From SVQP01 sp045587385 (GTDB lineage: Bacteria > Bacillota > Clostridia > Oscillospirales > CAG-272), in NCBI GenBank assembly GCA_045587385.1, contig JAZNCE010000003.1:1-64000 (forward strand): a DNA stretch of 64,000 nt, given 5' to 3'. The translations under genes were made by a program, and so were the position numbers. Positions within the stretch are counted from its first letter, which is position 1. The number at the start of each line of letters is the position of its first letter. The notes under the pieces are model-generated. The model did no database searches and was not told the origin of the DNA. It saw only the letters and a program-made list of their open reading frames with translations. Below, in pieces: positions 30,229 to 39,219 of this stretch.

Positions 30229-32307
30229 ATGAAATTAAAAGCAACGACAAAGTATCACTCCACGCCCATCAGCCGCAAGCTTGCCTCCAACTTTATCGAG
30301 CTTGGCTACGGGCTTCAGGTGGAGGGTATGGCTGCCGAAATGTTTTTCAACCGCAGCTTTGAGCCGTTTTATCCGTATCGCACCATCAATAAGATCTGGT
30401 TTGACCTTTTGGAGGACGAGCGCGACCCTTCCTCGCGCTGTGAGACCGACTGGCGTGTGTTTGACTGGTATCACTCGGGCTACGAGCACAACGCATGGTT
30501 TGCGTTTCCAGGCACGGCAGGGCACCAGCTTATCGAGGATGACTCCACCTTTGTCATAGAAAGCTCCCCCACCGCCGACGTGCGCATTTGCATTGCTCCG
30601 GGTGGCTGCCACGGCGAGCACGCCATGCAGGTGGTCAATAACTCGGACGCAGAGGGCGGGCTTGCGCAGGAAGGCAAATATTGCTTCTGTGGCGTGACGT
30701 ACAGCTTTAAGGGTAAGATCCGACGCACATCGGGCGCGGGCGAGGTATGTGTGGCGATATACAAGGAGGGAACCGTGACCGACCCGGTTGTGACGGTTGC
30801 GCTCCCCGAGATCGGCGAGGACTGGACTACCGTTTTTGCAAGCTTCTGTGTCCCCACCGAAGGGCGCTACACCTTTGCTTTGCTGACAGCCCCCCACACC
30901 GGTCTGCTTTGCGACGATTTCACCTTGACCCCCTCGGACGCGATCCGCGGCATTAAGAAAAACGCGGTCGAGGCAGGCGCGTACGTGTCTCCCGCCGTGG
31001 TGCGCTGGCCGGGTGGCTGCTTTGCGTCGTTTTATAACTGGCGTGACGGCGTTGGCGCGTATCGCCCGCCCATGAAGTCTTATTTCTGGGGCGGCTATCA
31101 GTACAACGACATCGGCACCGACGAGCTTGCCTCGTATGCTGAGGCGGTGGGAGGCGAGTCCATGATCTGCGTCAATATGTACCATCCATTCAAGCGTTTC
31201 TTTGATTACGTACCGCCCGAGAGCCTTGACAAGGACCCATGCGACCCCACCATCCACGCTGCCCGCCACGGCAGGGATCTGCCCGGCTTTGCAAGCCTTG
31301 AGCAGGGCGCACGCGATGCCGCCGCATGGGTGGAATACTGCAATGGCGACGAGAATACCGAGGGCGGACGTGCACGTATTGCAAACGGACGCGTCAAGCC
31401 GTATGGTGTCAAATACTGGGAAATGGACAACGAGGTGCACCGCTGGTTTACCCCCGAGGAGTACGCGCGCGCTTGCATCGTGTATGCCCGCGCCATGAAG
31501 GCAGTCGATCCCACCGTCAAGATAGGCATTGATACCTACAGCTATCCCGTAGAAGAACTTGCGGGCATGATCGAGATTGCGGGTAAGGACATCGATTTCA
31601 TTGCTGACCGCGGTTATGACGAGGGGGCATTGCAGAAAAAGCTTGCCGTACTGCACGCCTATAACCAAAAGCACGGCACGCATCTGCGCTACTGCAATAC
31701 AGAGTGGCTGCCGCTGAACGGTGCGGACCGCTACAATTTCGCAGCCAGAAGTGACACCAACCTGACCAAGTGCTACCTGTTCAGCAAATGGGCGTACGCG
31801 CTGGATGCTGCGTCTATGCTCATGATGTGGCAGAGATACGGACAGAATATCGATTTTATCAACTTCAACAACCTTGCCAACACGCATGCGCAGTCCGCGA
31901 TCGAAACGCCCAAGGAGGGCGCGTACGTCACGGCAGCGGGCATGATGCTGCACCGCTTTGCAAACACCAAGGCGTACAGAACGATAGAAATTGAGGACTA
32001 TCACCCCCACCGCAACGATCTGCTGCAAATTCAGCTTTCGATGGACGAGCAGGGAAAAGCCCTTGTGCTGGGCGTGCTCAACAGGGGTGAAAATGACGGC
32101 GAAGTCACGCTGGATCTCGGTGTATTCACCCCCGCGGACGGCATCCACGAGGGCGTGCTGCTGTGCGCGGACAGCCTTGTTTCCATGAACACGTTGGGCG
32201 ACCGACAAATTACCGAGCAGCAGATCACGCTGCGTGTGCAGGGCAGCATTGCCAATGCGTCCGCCCCCGCAAGATCGTTTGCGGAGTACCTCATTCCGAT
32301 TGCTTGA
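30229..32307 (+). CDS. GH51-family alpha-L-arabinofuranosidase
   Basis: This 692-residue cytoplasmic enzyme should release L-arabinose from arabino-oligosaccharides. An N-terminal region (~1-240) with a carbohydrate-binding-like sandwich precedes the (beta/alpha)8 barrel. Barrel landmarks are VRWPGGCFASFYNWRDGVG, the acid/base Glu402 in YWEMDNE (usually EIGNE) and the nucleophile Glu492 in NTEWLP. A C-terminal beta domain follows. AAAGGAAG precedes ATG 30229; an upstream open frame has no such site. It is monocistronic, next to the GH63-like gene. Confidence 0.87.
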   Translation: MKLKATTKYHSTPISRKLASNFIELGYGLQVEGMAAEMFFNRSFEPFYPYRTINKIWFDLLEDERDPSSRCETDWRVFDWYHSGYEHNAWFAFPGTAGHQLIEDDSTFVIESSPTADVRICIAPGGCHGEHAMQVVNNSDAEGGLAQEGKYCFCGVTYSFKGKIRRTSGAGEVCVAIYKEGTVTDPVVTVALPEIGEDWTTVFASFCVPTEGRYTFALLTAPHTGLLCDDFTLTPSDAIRGIKKNAVEAGAYVSPAVVRWPGGCFASFYNWRDGVGAYRPPMKSYFWGGYQYNDIGTDELASYAEAVGGESMICVNMYHPFKRFFDYVPPESLDKDPCDPTIHAARHGRDLPGFASLEQGARDAAAWVEYCNGDENTEGGRARIANGRVKPYGVKYWEMDNEVHRWFTPEEYARACIVYARAMKAVDPTVKIGIDTYSYPVEELAGMIEIAGKDIDFIADRGYDEGALQKKLAVLHAYNQKHGTHLRYCNTEWLPLNGADRYNFAARSDTNLTKCYLFSKWAYALDAASMLMMWQRYGQNIDFINFNNLANTHAQSAIETPKEGAYVTAAGMMLHRFANTKAYRTIEIEDYHPHRNDLLQIQLSMDEQGKALVLGVLNRGENDGEVTLDLGVFTPADGIHEGVLLCADSLVSMNTLGDRQITEQQITLRVQGSIANASAPARSFAEYLIPIA

Positions 32308-32312
32308 TACAG

Positions 32313-32352
32313 AAAAAACGGCATCTTACTTGCTTGAAGATGCCCGTTTTTC
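32313..32352 (+). terminator. Terminator after the GH51 gene
   Basis: Imperfect stem AAAAACGGCATCTT/AAGATGCCCGTTTTT with one bulged base, followed by TC. Confidence 0.75.
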
Positions 32353-32386
32353 TTGCATAATTTGTTAACTAATTTTGAAAAAACTC

Positions 32387-32415
32387 TTTACAAATGTGTG
32401 AATTTGTGATACAAT
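32387..32415 (+). promoter_or_regulatory. Upstream promoter of the two-component operon
   Basis: TTTACA (32387-32392), a 17-bp spacer and TACAAT (32410-32415). It would give a ~150-nt leader. Confidence 0.65.
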
Positions 32416-32475
32416 TATTAACGCCAAGAAAAAAACAGCGATTTTGCATAAATTTCCGACAAAATTCATTCAAAA

Positions 32476-32507
32476 ATCACACAATGATGAAAAAAGTGTG
32501 ATATAAT
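32476..32507 (+). promoter_or_regulatory. Inverted repeat overlapping a second -10
   Basis: ATCACAC (32476-32482) and GTGTGAT (32496-32502) are perfect inverted arms. The right arm runs into TATAAT (32502-32507). No good -35 is present at the right distance. This looks like a regulated (activator-dependent or repressed) promoter. Confidence 0.55.
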
Positions 32508-32571
32508 GATACTGTAAAACCAAAACGCTGCAAAAATCAATGGAGAAAAGAGATAAAGGAGGGTCCAAATT

Positions 32572-33264
32572 ATGATGGATACCAAAATTCTTGTTGTAGA
32601 CGACGACAGCAACATCAGCGAATTACTTAAGGTGTATTTTACCAACGAGGGCTACGAAGTCAAGACCGCATCCGACGGCGTTGAGGGCATCAGCTTTTTC
32701 AAGATGTACGAGCCCGACATTGTGCTGCTTGACATTATGCTGCCCAAAAAGGACGGCTGGCAGGTTTGCCGCGAGATCCGCGAAATGTCCTCCAAGCCCA
32801 TTATCATGATCACCGCAAAGGGTGAGGTGTTTGATAAGGTGCTGGGTCTGGAGCTGGGCGCGGATGATTTCCTGGTCAAGCCCTTTGACATGAAGGAGCT
32901 TTCCGCACGCGTCAAGGCTGTGCTGCGCCGCTACCAGGCACACAACAACCAGGATGACGACGAGGTGGTCAAGTTCGAGAACATCGAGATCAGCCGTCAG
33001 AAGTACGAGCTCAAGCTCAAGGGCAAGAGCGTGGACATTCCCCCCAAGGAGCTGGAGCTGCTTTACTTCCTTGCTTCCAACTACAACCGCGTATTCACCC
33101 GCGATCAGCTGCTTGACAAGGTTTGGGGCTTTGACTACCTTGGCGACTCCCGCACGGTTGACGTGCACGTCAAGAGACTGCGCGAAAAGCTGGAGGGGGC
33201 ATCCGACAAGTGGATCCTCAAGACGGTTTGGGGCGTTGGCTACAAGTTTGAGCTGTTAGGCTGA
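32572..33264 (+). CDS. OmpR-family response regulator
   Basis: This 230-residue regulator has a receiver domain with acidic pocket DDD (10-12), phospho-acceptor Asp54 (VLLDIMLP), Thr in MITAKG and Lys in LVKPFD, then a winged-helix output domain (SRTVDVHVKRLREKLE, TVWGVGYKF). GGAGGG precedes the ATG. The kinase gene follows after 10 bp. Confidence 0.95.
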   Translation: MMDTKILVVDDDSNISELLKVYFTNEGYEVKTASDGVEGISFFKMYEPDIVLLDIMLPKKDGWQVCREIREMSSKPIIMITAKGEVFDKVLGLELGADDFLVKPFDMKELSARVKAVLRRYQAHNNQDDDEVVKFENIEISRQKYELKLKGKSVDIPPKELELLYFLASNYNRVFTRDQLLDKVWGFDYLGDSRTVDVHVKRLREKLEGASDKWILKTVWGVGYKFELLG

Positions 33265-33274
33265 GGCACGTTTC

Positions 33275-34738
33275 GTGTTTAAGAGTCTGTTTTTTAAGTA
33301 TATCACGGCGTTTATGCTGATCATTGTGATCAGCTTTATGCTGCTGATCGTGATCATCGGTAATATTATCAACGGATATTCCGAGCAGGTCAAGACCGAG
33401 CTGATCACCAATTCAGCCGCCGCTGCATATGCTTACGTGGACGGAAACTATCAAAAAGATATGCCGTTTTCGCAATACATTGCCGAGAACGAGCATACCA
33501 CTGCGGAAATTTTGCAGGCGATGACCGTCAATGCGGACGGCATCACCATCATGATCGCAGATGCGGACGGCACGCTGCTTATGGGACGCGGTGTGGAACA
33601 GCAGCTTTTTGAGGTAGGGAAGGCGTTACCGCTTACGGGAATGGAAGAGGTGCTGGCAGGGCAGTCCGTGATTGGCACGGATACCTTTGCGGGCATGCTT
33701 TCGCAACCGCACGTGGTGCATGCATATCCCTTATTGGACGGCAGCGACGTGTACGGCGTGCTGCTTGTCTGTGCGGATTCCTCGGATTGGATGGATCTGC
33801 GCGATTCCACCGTACAGGTCATCATGGCAGCAAGCCTTTGGGTCATGCTGGCAGCCTTGATTGCGTTCTATTTTATCACCGAGCGCATTATCACGCCGCT
33901 CAAAGAGATGAGCCATGCGGCAAAAAGCTTTGCGGCAGGTAAATTTGACGTGCGCGTACCGGTGCACGGCAACGACGAGGTGGCAGAGCTTGCAACCGCG
34001 ATGAACAATATGGCGCAATCCTTGGAAGCCCTTGACAAGATGCGTACCTCGTTTATGGCAAACGTATCGCACGACCTGCGCACACCCATGACCACCATAT
34101 CCGGCTTTATCGACAGTATCTTAGAGGGCGCGATCCCCGCAGAGCAGCAGAGCTATTACCTTGGGATTGTGTCCGAGGAGGTCAAAAGACTTTCGCGTCT
34201 GGTCACGCAGCTGCTGGATCTGTCGCGTATCCAGGCAGGCGACCGTAAATTTGTGTCCGCTCCCTTTGACGTTTGTGAGGTTTCGCGCTTGATTCTGATC
34301 TCTTTTGAGCAGAAGATCGACGCCAAACGCTTGGAAGTGGAATTTGAATGCGATGACGAGCATATGTACGTGCTGGCTGACCGCGATGCGATGTATCAGA
34401 TCGTGTATAATCTGGTGGACAATGCGGTAAAATTCTCAAGAGAGGGCGGTGCGTTGCGCATTCGTCTTGACCGCATCAAAAAGGGTCAGAAGATCCGCGT
34501 GCGCATCTATAACGAGGGGCAGGGAATTGCCGGGGAGGATCTGCCGTACGTATTTGAACGCTTTTATAAGAGTGACAAGAGCCGCGGACTTGACAAAAAG
34601 GGCGTTGGCTTGGGGCTGTATATTGCAAAGACCATTATAGAAGCCCATCATGAGAGTATTTCGGTTGACAGTGTAGCAGGCGAGTGGTGTGAATTCACCT
34701 TTACGCTGCCCGAGGTAAGTGCTCCCGAAAAGGAATGA
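33275..34738 (+). CDS. Membrane sensor histidine kinase
   Basis: This 487-residue kinase starts at GTG 33275 after TGAGG. It has a first membrane helix (~9-31), a ~150-residue extracytoplasmic sensor region, a second helix (~182-203) and HAMP. The phospho-acceptor is His266 in NVSHDLRTP, followed by the ATPase domain (N box YNLVDNAVKFSR, PYVFERFYKSDKS, GVGLGLYIAK). It is paired with the upstream regulator, and the downstream HtrA suggests an envelope-stress role. Confidence 0.94.
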   Translation: MFKSLFFKYITAFMLIIVISFMLLIVIIGNIINGYSEQVKTELITNSAAAAYAYVDGNYQKDMPFSQYIAENEHTTAEILQAMTVNADGITIMIADADGTLLMGRGVEQQLFEVGKALPLTGMEEVLAGQSVIGTDTFAGMLSQPHVVHAYPLLDGSDVYGVLLVCADSSDWMDLRDSTVQVIMAASLWVMLAALIAFYFITERIITPLKEMSHAAKSFAAGKFDVRVPVHGNDEVAELATAMNNMAQSLEALDKMRTSFMANVSHDLRTPMTTISGFIDSILEGAIPAEQQSYYLGIVSEEVKRLSRLVTQLLDLSRIQAGDRKFVSAPFDVCEVSRLILISFEQKIDAKRLEVEFECDDEHMYVLADRDAMYQIVYNLVDNAVKFSREGGALRIRLDRIKKGQKIRVRIYNEGQGIAGEDLPYVFERFYKSDKSRGLDKKGVGLGLYIAKTIIEAHHESISVDSVAGEWCEFTFTLPEVSAPEKE

Positions 34739-34753
34739 GAGGGGGAGAAGACA

Positions 34754-36241
34754 TTGGAAGAAAAACGTGAACGGACTCCGGATCAAGAGCCGGAGCAACC
34801 AATAGAGCAAGAACAAATGACAAGCGAGACACAAGAGCAGCCTGCCCAAACGCCTTTGGATGATTCTGCAAAGGAAACTGCGCAGGAGTACCAAGACGAT
34901 TTGGACAAACAGCCCGACATGGAGCATGTGCCTCAAGAGGCAAAGCAGATTTTTGAAGCCGATCGGGCACAAAAGGGGGCAGCCGCGCAAAAGCAGGATG
35001 GGCAGTATACCTATAAATGGAGCTATGAAGAGCAGCGCGCGGCGGATATGAAAACAAAATTTGCCAAGCGTGCGCACGTGCGCGGTGTATGGATCTACGC
35101 ACTGACCATGACGGTGGTGTTCGCTTTGTGCTTTACCCTTTTGCTGGGGGTATTGCTGGTGGACATTTTCCTGCCGGATAAGCAGGATCAGACCATGCAG
35201 GGCGGCTTGGCAGGAGACGTCACCGTTGTTGGCGGTGGCGACGAGCAGACGATTGAGCTCAGCGCATTGGAATCGGTACGTAACTATACCGTAGTGATCG
35301 CTGCCAGAGGCGCCGAAGGATCCAGTACGGGTACCGGCTTTGTGCTGACGCAGGATGGCTATATTGCCACCAATTATCACGTGATTGAGAATATGCAGAC
35401 CATCACGGTCAAGTTTTACAACGGTCAGGCAGCGGTTGCCGAGGTGATCGGATATTCCGCGATCGATGATATTGCCGTGATCAAGATCAATGCCGGCGGT
35501 CTTTACACCGCAAGGCTTGGCAGCTCTGCCGACGTCAAGGACGCGCAGAACGTATATGCCGTGGGTACGCCCGCGGGCGAGGAATACGCCTGGAGCGTGA
35601 CAAAGGGCATTGTGTCCTTTGCGCAAAGAGAGGTCAAGATCTACGACGATGAAGGCATTCTGGAAAAGAAAATGAAGCTGATCCAGACCGATACCCCCGT
35701 CAACCCCGGTAACTCGGGCGGACCCTTGGTCAACGCAAACGGTGAGGTGCTTGGTATCATCACGCTCAAGCTTGCAGGGCAATATGAAAATATGGGCTTT
35801 GCCATTCCGATCGACGGTGCGATGGTGCTGATCAACAACATCATCGAGACGGGTGAGCCCGGAGATTCTCCCATCACCTCCAAGCGTCCTTTGATCGGTA
35901 TCGTGGGCGTTGGCGTTGAAGCAGGAAAGTATTATATCAGCATTCCCGGTGAGAACAGAATTCAGGAGATCACTCCGGAGGATGCTGCTGCAAACCCCCA
36001 CGTTGCTTTCCATGCTTCCCATACCGGTATTTGGGTACAGAGCACCACGCCCGGGCTGGATGCGGCAAATAAGCTGCAGCCCGACGATATCATCGTCATG
36101 GCGGATGGGCGCGAGCTTGCCACCATTTACGATCTTATGGACGTCATCAACAGCCACAACGGTGGCGAAACAGTACAGCTGACCTACTATCGCAACGGTG
36201 TCGCCAACATCGTGGATGTGGAGCTTGGCTACGCAGAATAA
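34754..36241 (+). CDS. HtrA/DegP-like membrane-anchored serine protease with PDZ domain
   Basis: This 495-residue protein has an acidic, Glu/Gln-rich cytoplasmic N-terminus (~1-105) and one membrane helix (~112-138). Its trypsin-like domain has triad His209 (ATNYHVI), Asp239 (DDIAV) and Ser321 (PGNSGGPL), and a C-terminal PDZ follows (IWVQSTTPGLDAANKLQPDDII). It should degrade or refold damaged proteins outside the membrane. The start is TTG 34754, 6-8 bp after GGGGGAG; no ATG with a comparable site exists nearby. It follows the kinase by 15 bp, a context like the WalRK-HtrA clusters. Confidence 0.92.
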   Translation: MEEKRERTPDQEPEQPIEQEQMTSETQEQPAQTPLDDSAKETAQEYQDDLDKQPDMEHVPQEAKQIFEADRAQKGAAAQKQDGQYTYKWSYEEQRAADMKTKFAKRAHVRGVWIYALTMTVVFALCFTLLLGVLLVDIFLPDKQDQTMQGGLAGDVTVVGGGDEQTIELSALESVRNYTVVIAARGAEGSSTGTGFVLTQDGYIATNYHVIENMQTITVKFYNGQAAVAEVIGYSAIDDIAVIKINAGGLYTARLGSSADVKDAQNVYAVGTPAGEEYAWSVTKGIVSFAQREVKIYDDEGILEKKMKLIQTDTPVNPGNSGGPLVNANGEVLGIITLKLAGQYENMGFAIPIDGAMVLINNIIETGEPGDSPITSKRPLIGIVGVGVEAGKYYISIPGENRIQEITPEDAAANPHVAFHASHTGIWVQSTTPGLDAANKLQPDDIIVMADGRELATIYDLMDVINSHNGGETVQLTYYRNGVANIVDVELGYAE

Positions 36242-36265
36242 TGTAATTTATCAAAGGAGACAGAT

Positions 36266-36940
36266 ATGGCTTGGGACTTATGGCTTTTTGAGCATATCGG
36301 CGCATGGGATTATCTGATACGCGTTGTTGTAGCGTGCCTGTGCGGCGGTTTGATCGGTCTTGAGCGAACCAAACGCCTCAAGGAGGCGGGTATACGCACC
36401 CATATCATCGTGGCACTCGGTGCGACCTTGATCATGGTAGTCTCCAAATACGGCTTTTCCGACGTTATGGAGGCAGATGCTTCGCGCATTGCATCCAACG
36501 TCATCACCGGCGTCAGCTTTTTGGGCGCGGGCGTCATCTTCGTGCGCGGCGGCTCGGTCAAGGGCTTGACCACCGCAGCGGGCATCTGGGCAACTGCCGC
36601 TATCGGACTTGCGCTGGGCGCGGGTATGTATACCGTCGGTGTTCTTGTGACGGTGCTGATGATCCTTTTGCAGATCTCTTTGCACAAGTTTTTGCCGGCG
36701 GATATGCAATCCTCCAAGGAGCTTTTGCTGGTGATATCCAGGGATTATCATACCGTGATGCCCAAGATCCGCGAAAGATTGACCGAGATGAAAATTCTGA
36801 TCAGCGGCGTGGAGATGGAAAAGCTGGAAAACGGTGACGTGCGTGTGACCATGGACATTCGCTTACACAAAGACAATTTCAGCGAAGAGCTGCTTGACCT
36901 CGCGGACGAATTCCCCGAGATCAAGTCGATCGTGCTGTAA
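36266..36940 (+). CDS. MgtC/SapB-family membrane protein
   Basis: This 224-residue protein has four to five N-terminal helices with the family blocks GGLIGLERTKRLKEAGIRTH and GVSFLGAGVIFVRGGSVKGLTTAA, followed by a ~75-residue soluble ACT-like tail. MgtC proteins act in magnesium/phosphate homeostasis, often by modulating ATP synthase or transport. AAAGGAGA precedes the ATG. It is the last gene of the regulator-kinase-protease operon. Confidence 0.9.
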   Translation: MAWDLWLFEHIGAWDYLIRVVVACLCGGLIGLERTKRLKEAGIRTHIIVALGATLIMVVSKYGFSDVMEADASRIASNVITGVSFLGAGVIFVRGGSVKGLTTAAGIWATAAIGLALGAGMYTVGVLVTVLMILLQISLHKFLPADMQSSKELLLVISRDYHTVMPKIRERLTEMKILISGVEMEKLENGDVRVTMDIRLHKDNFSEELLDLADEFPEIKSIVL

Positions 36941-36954
36941 ATAAACGAAAAAAG

Positions 36955-36989
36955 CAGAGCCAAACGCAATTTTCATGCGTTTGGCTCTG
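36955..36989 (+). terminator. Bidirectional terminator between mgtC-like and XRE genes
   Basis: The 14-bp stem CAGAGCCAAACGCA/TGCGTTTGGCTCTG is followed by TTTTG on plus, and by TTTTTTCG-like sequence on minus. Confidence 0.85.
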
Positions 36990-36994
36990 TTTTG

Positions 36995-38053
36995 TTATTT
37001 AGCCCATTTTTGAAGCATTTCCATGTACTTGGGATTTTCTCTGAGTTCTGCAAGCTGCGGATGCGGAGAATGTAAAAGCTTATTCAACTCCCATGCAACC
37101 ACATCGTCCGTCTTATAGGTGGTCTTGAACAGCTCTTTGACCACGGGATCCTTTTGGGCAAGCGTCATGACCTTCTGCAAGGATGCAAGATGCTTATCTC
37201 TGATACGGATGATTTCTTCCATGGGCGCGTTATCAACTCTGAGCATACCTGCTAATATTGCATAAATGGATTGCTCTCCGATACAGAAAAACGCGAGGTC
37301 GTGTGTGTTGCTGATTTGCGCAAATGCTTGTGCCATCGGCTCTATACGTTCGATCTTTTGTGCTACCGAGAGTGTAGGATCAAAACGAATGATACGCGCA
37401 AGCTTGAGCGACATAACATCCATTAACCCATAACAATTTCGCTTATTCCAGTACCGAAACTCTGCTGTATCTGTGGAGAAAAGCCGCTCTTTTGAAACCG
37501 GTGCTTGCCAAGGGGACAGACACGAGAGCAGCTCTAACGCTGCCTCAGTGTCACCGCTTGCGTGCAGGAGCTTGGCTTTCATCTCAATTGCCTCGGCGCG
37601 GAGACCGTCTTGCGTGCATCCCTCCAAAATACAGTTGCAAATTTGCGTCAGCTCATCCTTATTTTTCAGCAAGGCGTCGGCATTCAGTCCGCGCGCTCCA
37701 TCCTGCATATATGCATTCATAATGCGGTAATCGTGGGGATATTTCTTGCGTGCGTCTGAAATCATTTTTTTGCCATCGTCAAATCTTCCTTGGGCGTATA
37801 GTTGCAGATGCTGTTCCAGTATCTGATCCACGTCCGCTTTTGCTTTTGCTTCATCATATCCCAAAAGCTCGTCAACCGTCACGCCGAAAATTTCCGCAAG
37901 CGGAAACAACATAGTAATATCGGGGTAGGTATTTCTGGCTTCCCATTTACTGACAGCCGCTGTTGAAATCGTCAAAAGCTCTGCAAGCTGCTCCTGTGTC
38001 AAGCCCTTAGCAAGACGCAAACGTTTAATGTTGTTACCTATATTCAGTTCCAT
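36995..38053 (-). CDS. XRE-family regulator with TPR-like C-terminal domain
   Basis: This 352-residue protein has an N-terminal helix-turn-helix (NIKRLRLAKGLTQEQLAELLTISTAAVSKWE). About 270 alpha-helical residues resembling tetratricopeptide repeats follow, which is common for ligand- or peptide-sensing regulators. AAAGGAAC precedes the ATG. A 14-bp palindrome in its leader suggests autoregulation. It has no co-transcribed partner. Confidence 0.85.
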   Translation of the reverse strand: MELNIGNNIKRLRLAKGLTQEQLAELLTISTAAVSKWEARNTYPDITMLFPLAEIFGVTVDELLGYDEAKAKADVDQILEQHLQLYAQGRFDDGKKMISDARKKYPHDYRIMNAYMQDGARGLNADALLKNKDELTQICNCILEGCTQDGLRAEAIEMKAKLLHASGDTEAALELLSCLSPWQAPVSKERLFSTDTAEFRYWNKRNCYGLMDVMSLKLARIIRFDPTLSVAQKIERIEPMAQAFAQISNTHDLAFFCIGEQSIYAILAGMLRVDNAPMEEIIRIRDKHLASLQKVMTLAQKDPVVKELFKTTYKTDDVVAWELNKLLHSPHPQLAELRENPKYMEMLQKWAK

Positions 38054-38077
38054 AATTAGAGTTCCTTTCAGTATAGT

Positions 38078-38091
38078 AAACAGGCCTGTTT
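38078..38091. promoter_or_regulatory. Candidate operator for the XRE regulator
   Basis: AAACAGGCCTGTTT is a perfect 14-bp palindrome between the -10 and the start codon of the XRE gene. Confidence 0.6.
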
Positions 38092-38099
38092 TCGATTAT

Positions 38100-38127
38100 A
38101 TTATAACATAGATCCAAGATAATACAA
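38100..38127 (-). promoter_or_regulatory. Promoter for the XRE regulator
   Basis: On the minus strand TTGTAT, a 16-bp spacer and TATAAT (38100-38105). A second overlapping TATAAT lies at 38095-38100. Confidence 0.6.
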
Positions 38128-38198
38128 GCGAAGCGTAGGTAACAAGCATTTAACTTGCGGTTAAATAATTATAGTGGGGAAACGCAGTCAGTAAACAA

Positions 38199-38399
38199 GC
38201 CCCCCTCCGGGAGGGGGGAAGGATGGAGCAGGCTTGTGCCAAGCGCAGGGGGGAGAGTGCGAATCAGATAAATTTCTGCACGTTTTCCATCTTTGCATTT
38301 CTGCGTTTGAATATTCCGCGCAAAAACCGATTTACCTCGCTTTCTCCCCCCTCAAGTCGTATTATCATAGACTTTCAATCCCCCCTCCCGGAGGGGGGC
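38199..38399. repeat. ~200-bp inverted-repeat element with GC-rich palindromic ends
   Basis: The left end (38199-38219, CCCCCCTCCGGGAGGGGGG) and right end (38379-38399, CCCCCCTCCCGGAGGGGGG) are each palindromic and inverted relative to each other. Inner arms GGGGGGAGAGTGCGA (near 38250) and CTCGCTTTCTCCCCCC (near 38338) also pair. The gap 38128-38457 has no gene. Confidence 0.7.
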
Positions 38400-38457
38400 A
38401 CGATTACTTATCAATCTTCTTTTTGGTGTTATTATGTGGTATTGGGATAAATAAATC

Positions 38458-38490
38458 AGAGGCTTTCTCGAAAGAAATGAGAAAGCCTCT
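38458..38490 (-). terminator. Terminator after rpe
   Basis: The 12-bp stem AGAGGCTTTCTC/GAGAAAGCCTCT lies about 20 bp past the rpe stop on the minus strand. The T-run is clearer on the plus strand, so it may act both ways. Confidence 0.65.
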
Positions 38491-38510
38491 TTTGATATTT
38501 ATGTACTATA

Positions 38511-39182
38511 TTACCCCACAAACGGATTGAGCTTTGCAGCGTCCTTCATGCCGAAGATGACCGATCTCGGCTTTTTGGACTTGAAAATAGCCGAGCCTGC
38601 GACAATGACGTTTGCGCCTGCACCGGTGCAGTAGCCCACGTTATCGGGATTGATGCCGCCGTCCACCTCAATGTCCAGCTTCAAGTTGTTGTCAGCCGCG
38701 TATCTGCGCAGCACGCGTACCTTATCCAGCATGGGCATCATCAGAGATTGTCCGCTGAAGCCGGGCTCGACCGTCATAATGGTGACCTGCGAGAGCTGGG
38801 GGAGATAGGGAAATACGGATTCCACGGGCGTTTTGGGAGAGACGGCAATGCCCACGCGCATTTCGTGCGATGCAATCGCGCGAATGACAGCCTCGGGATC
38901 GTCTGTGCTCTCAATATGGAAGGTGATCATGTCCGCGCCCGCCTTGACGAATCTGTCTACGTAGCGGATGGGATCGTTGATCATGAGATGCACGTCAAAG
39001 ATCAGCTTGGTGTGCTTGCGGATGGACGCGATCAGCTCGGGACCAAAGCTGATGTTGGGAACAAACGCACCGTCCATGATATCCAGGTGCAGATAGTTTG
39101 CGCCCGCATCCTCAACCTTTTTGATCTCGTCGGCAAGGTGCGCGTAATCAGCAGCCAGCAGGGAAGGAGAAATATAAGTCAT
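38511..39182 (-). CDS. rpe: Ribulose-phosphate 3-epimerase
   Basis: This 223-residue TIM-barrel enzyme interconverts ribulose-5-phosphate and xylulose-5-phosphate. Blocks SPSLLAADYAHL, LHLDIMDGAFVPNISFG, DVHLMI, VEPGFSGQ and EVDGGIN are all present. ATG 39182 after AAAGGAA is the start; 14 upstream codons are not used. It lies ~130 bp downstream of ispF and may be read through from that operon. Confidence 0.96.
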   Translation of the reverse strand: MTYISPSLLAADYAHLADEIKKVEDAGANYLHLDIMDGAFVPNISFGPELIASIRKHTKLIFDVHLMINDPIRYVDRFVKAGADMITFHIESTDDPEAVIRAIASHEMRVGIAVSPKTPVESVFPYLPQLSQVTIMTVEPGFSGQSLMMPMLDKVRVLRRYAADNNLKLDIEVDGGINPDNVGYCTGAGANVIVAGSAIFKSKKPRSVIFGMKDAAKLNPFVG

Positions 39183-39219
39183 AATATGCGTTCCTTTCTG
39201 TTGCAAAGTGTAGATTTGT

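Noticed and set aside
30235..32208. A 657-codon minus-strand frame opposite the GH51 gene
   Set aside because: The plus-strand protein has both catalytic Glu residues in context; the antisense frame is a composition artefact.
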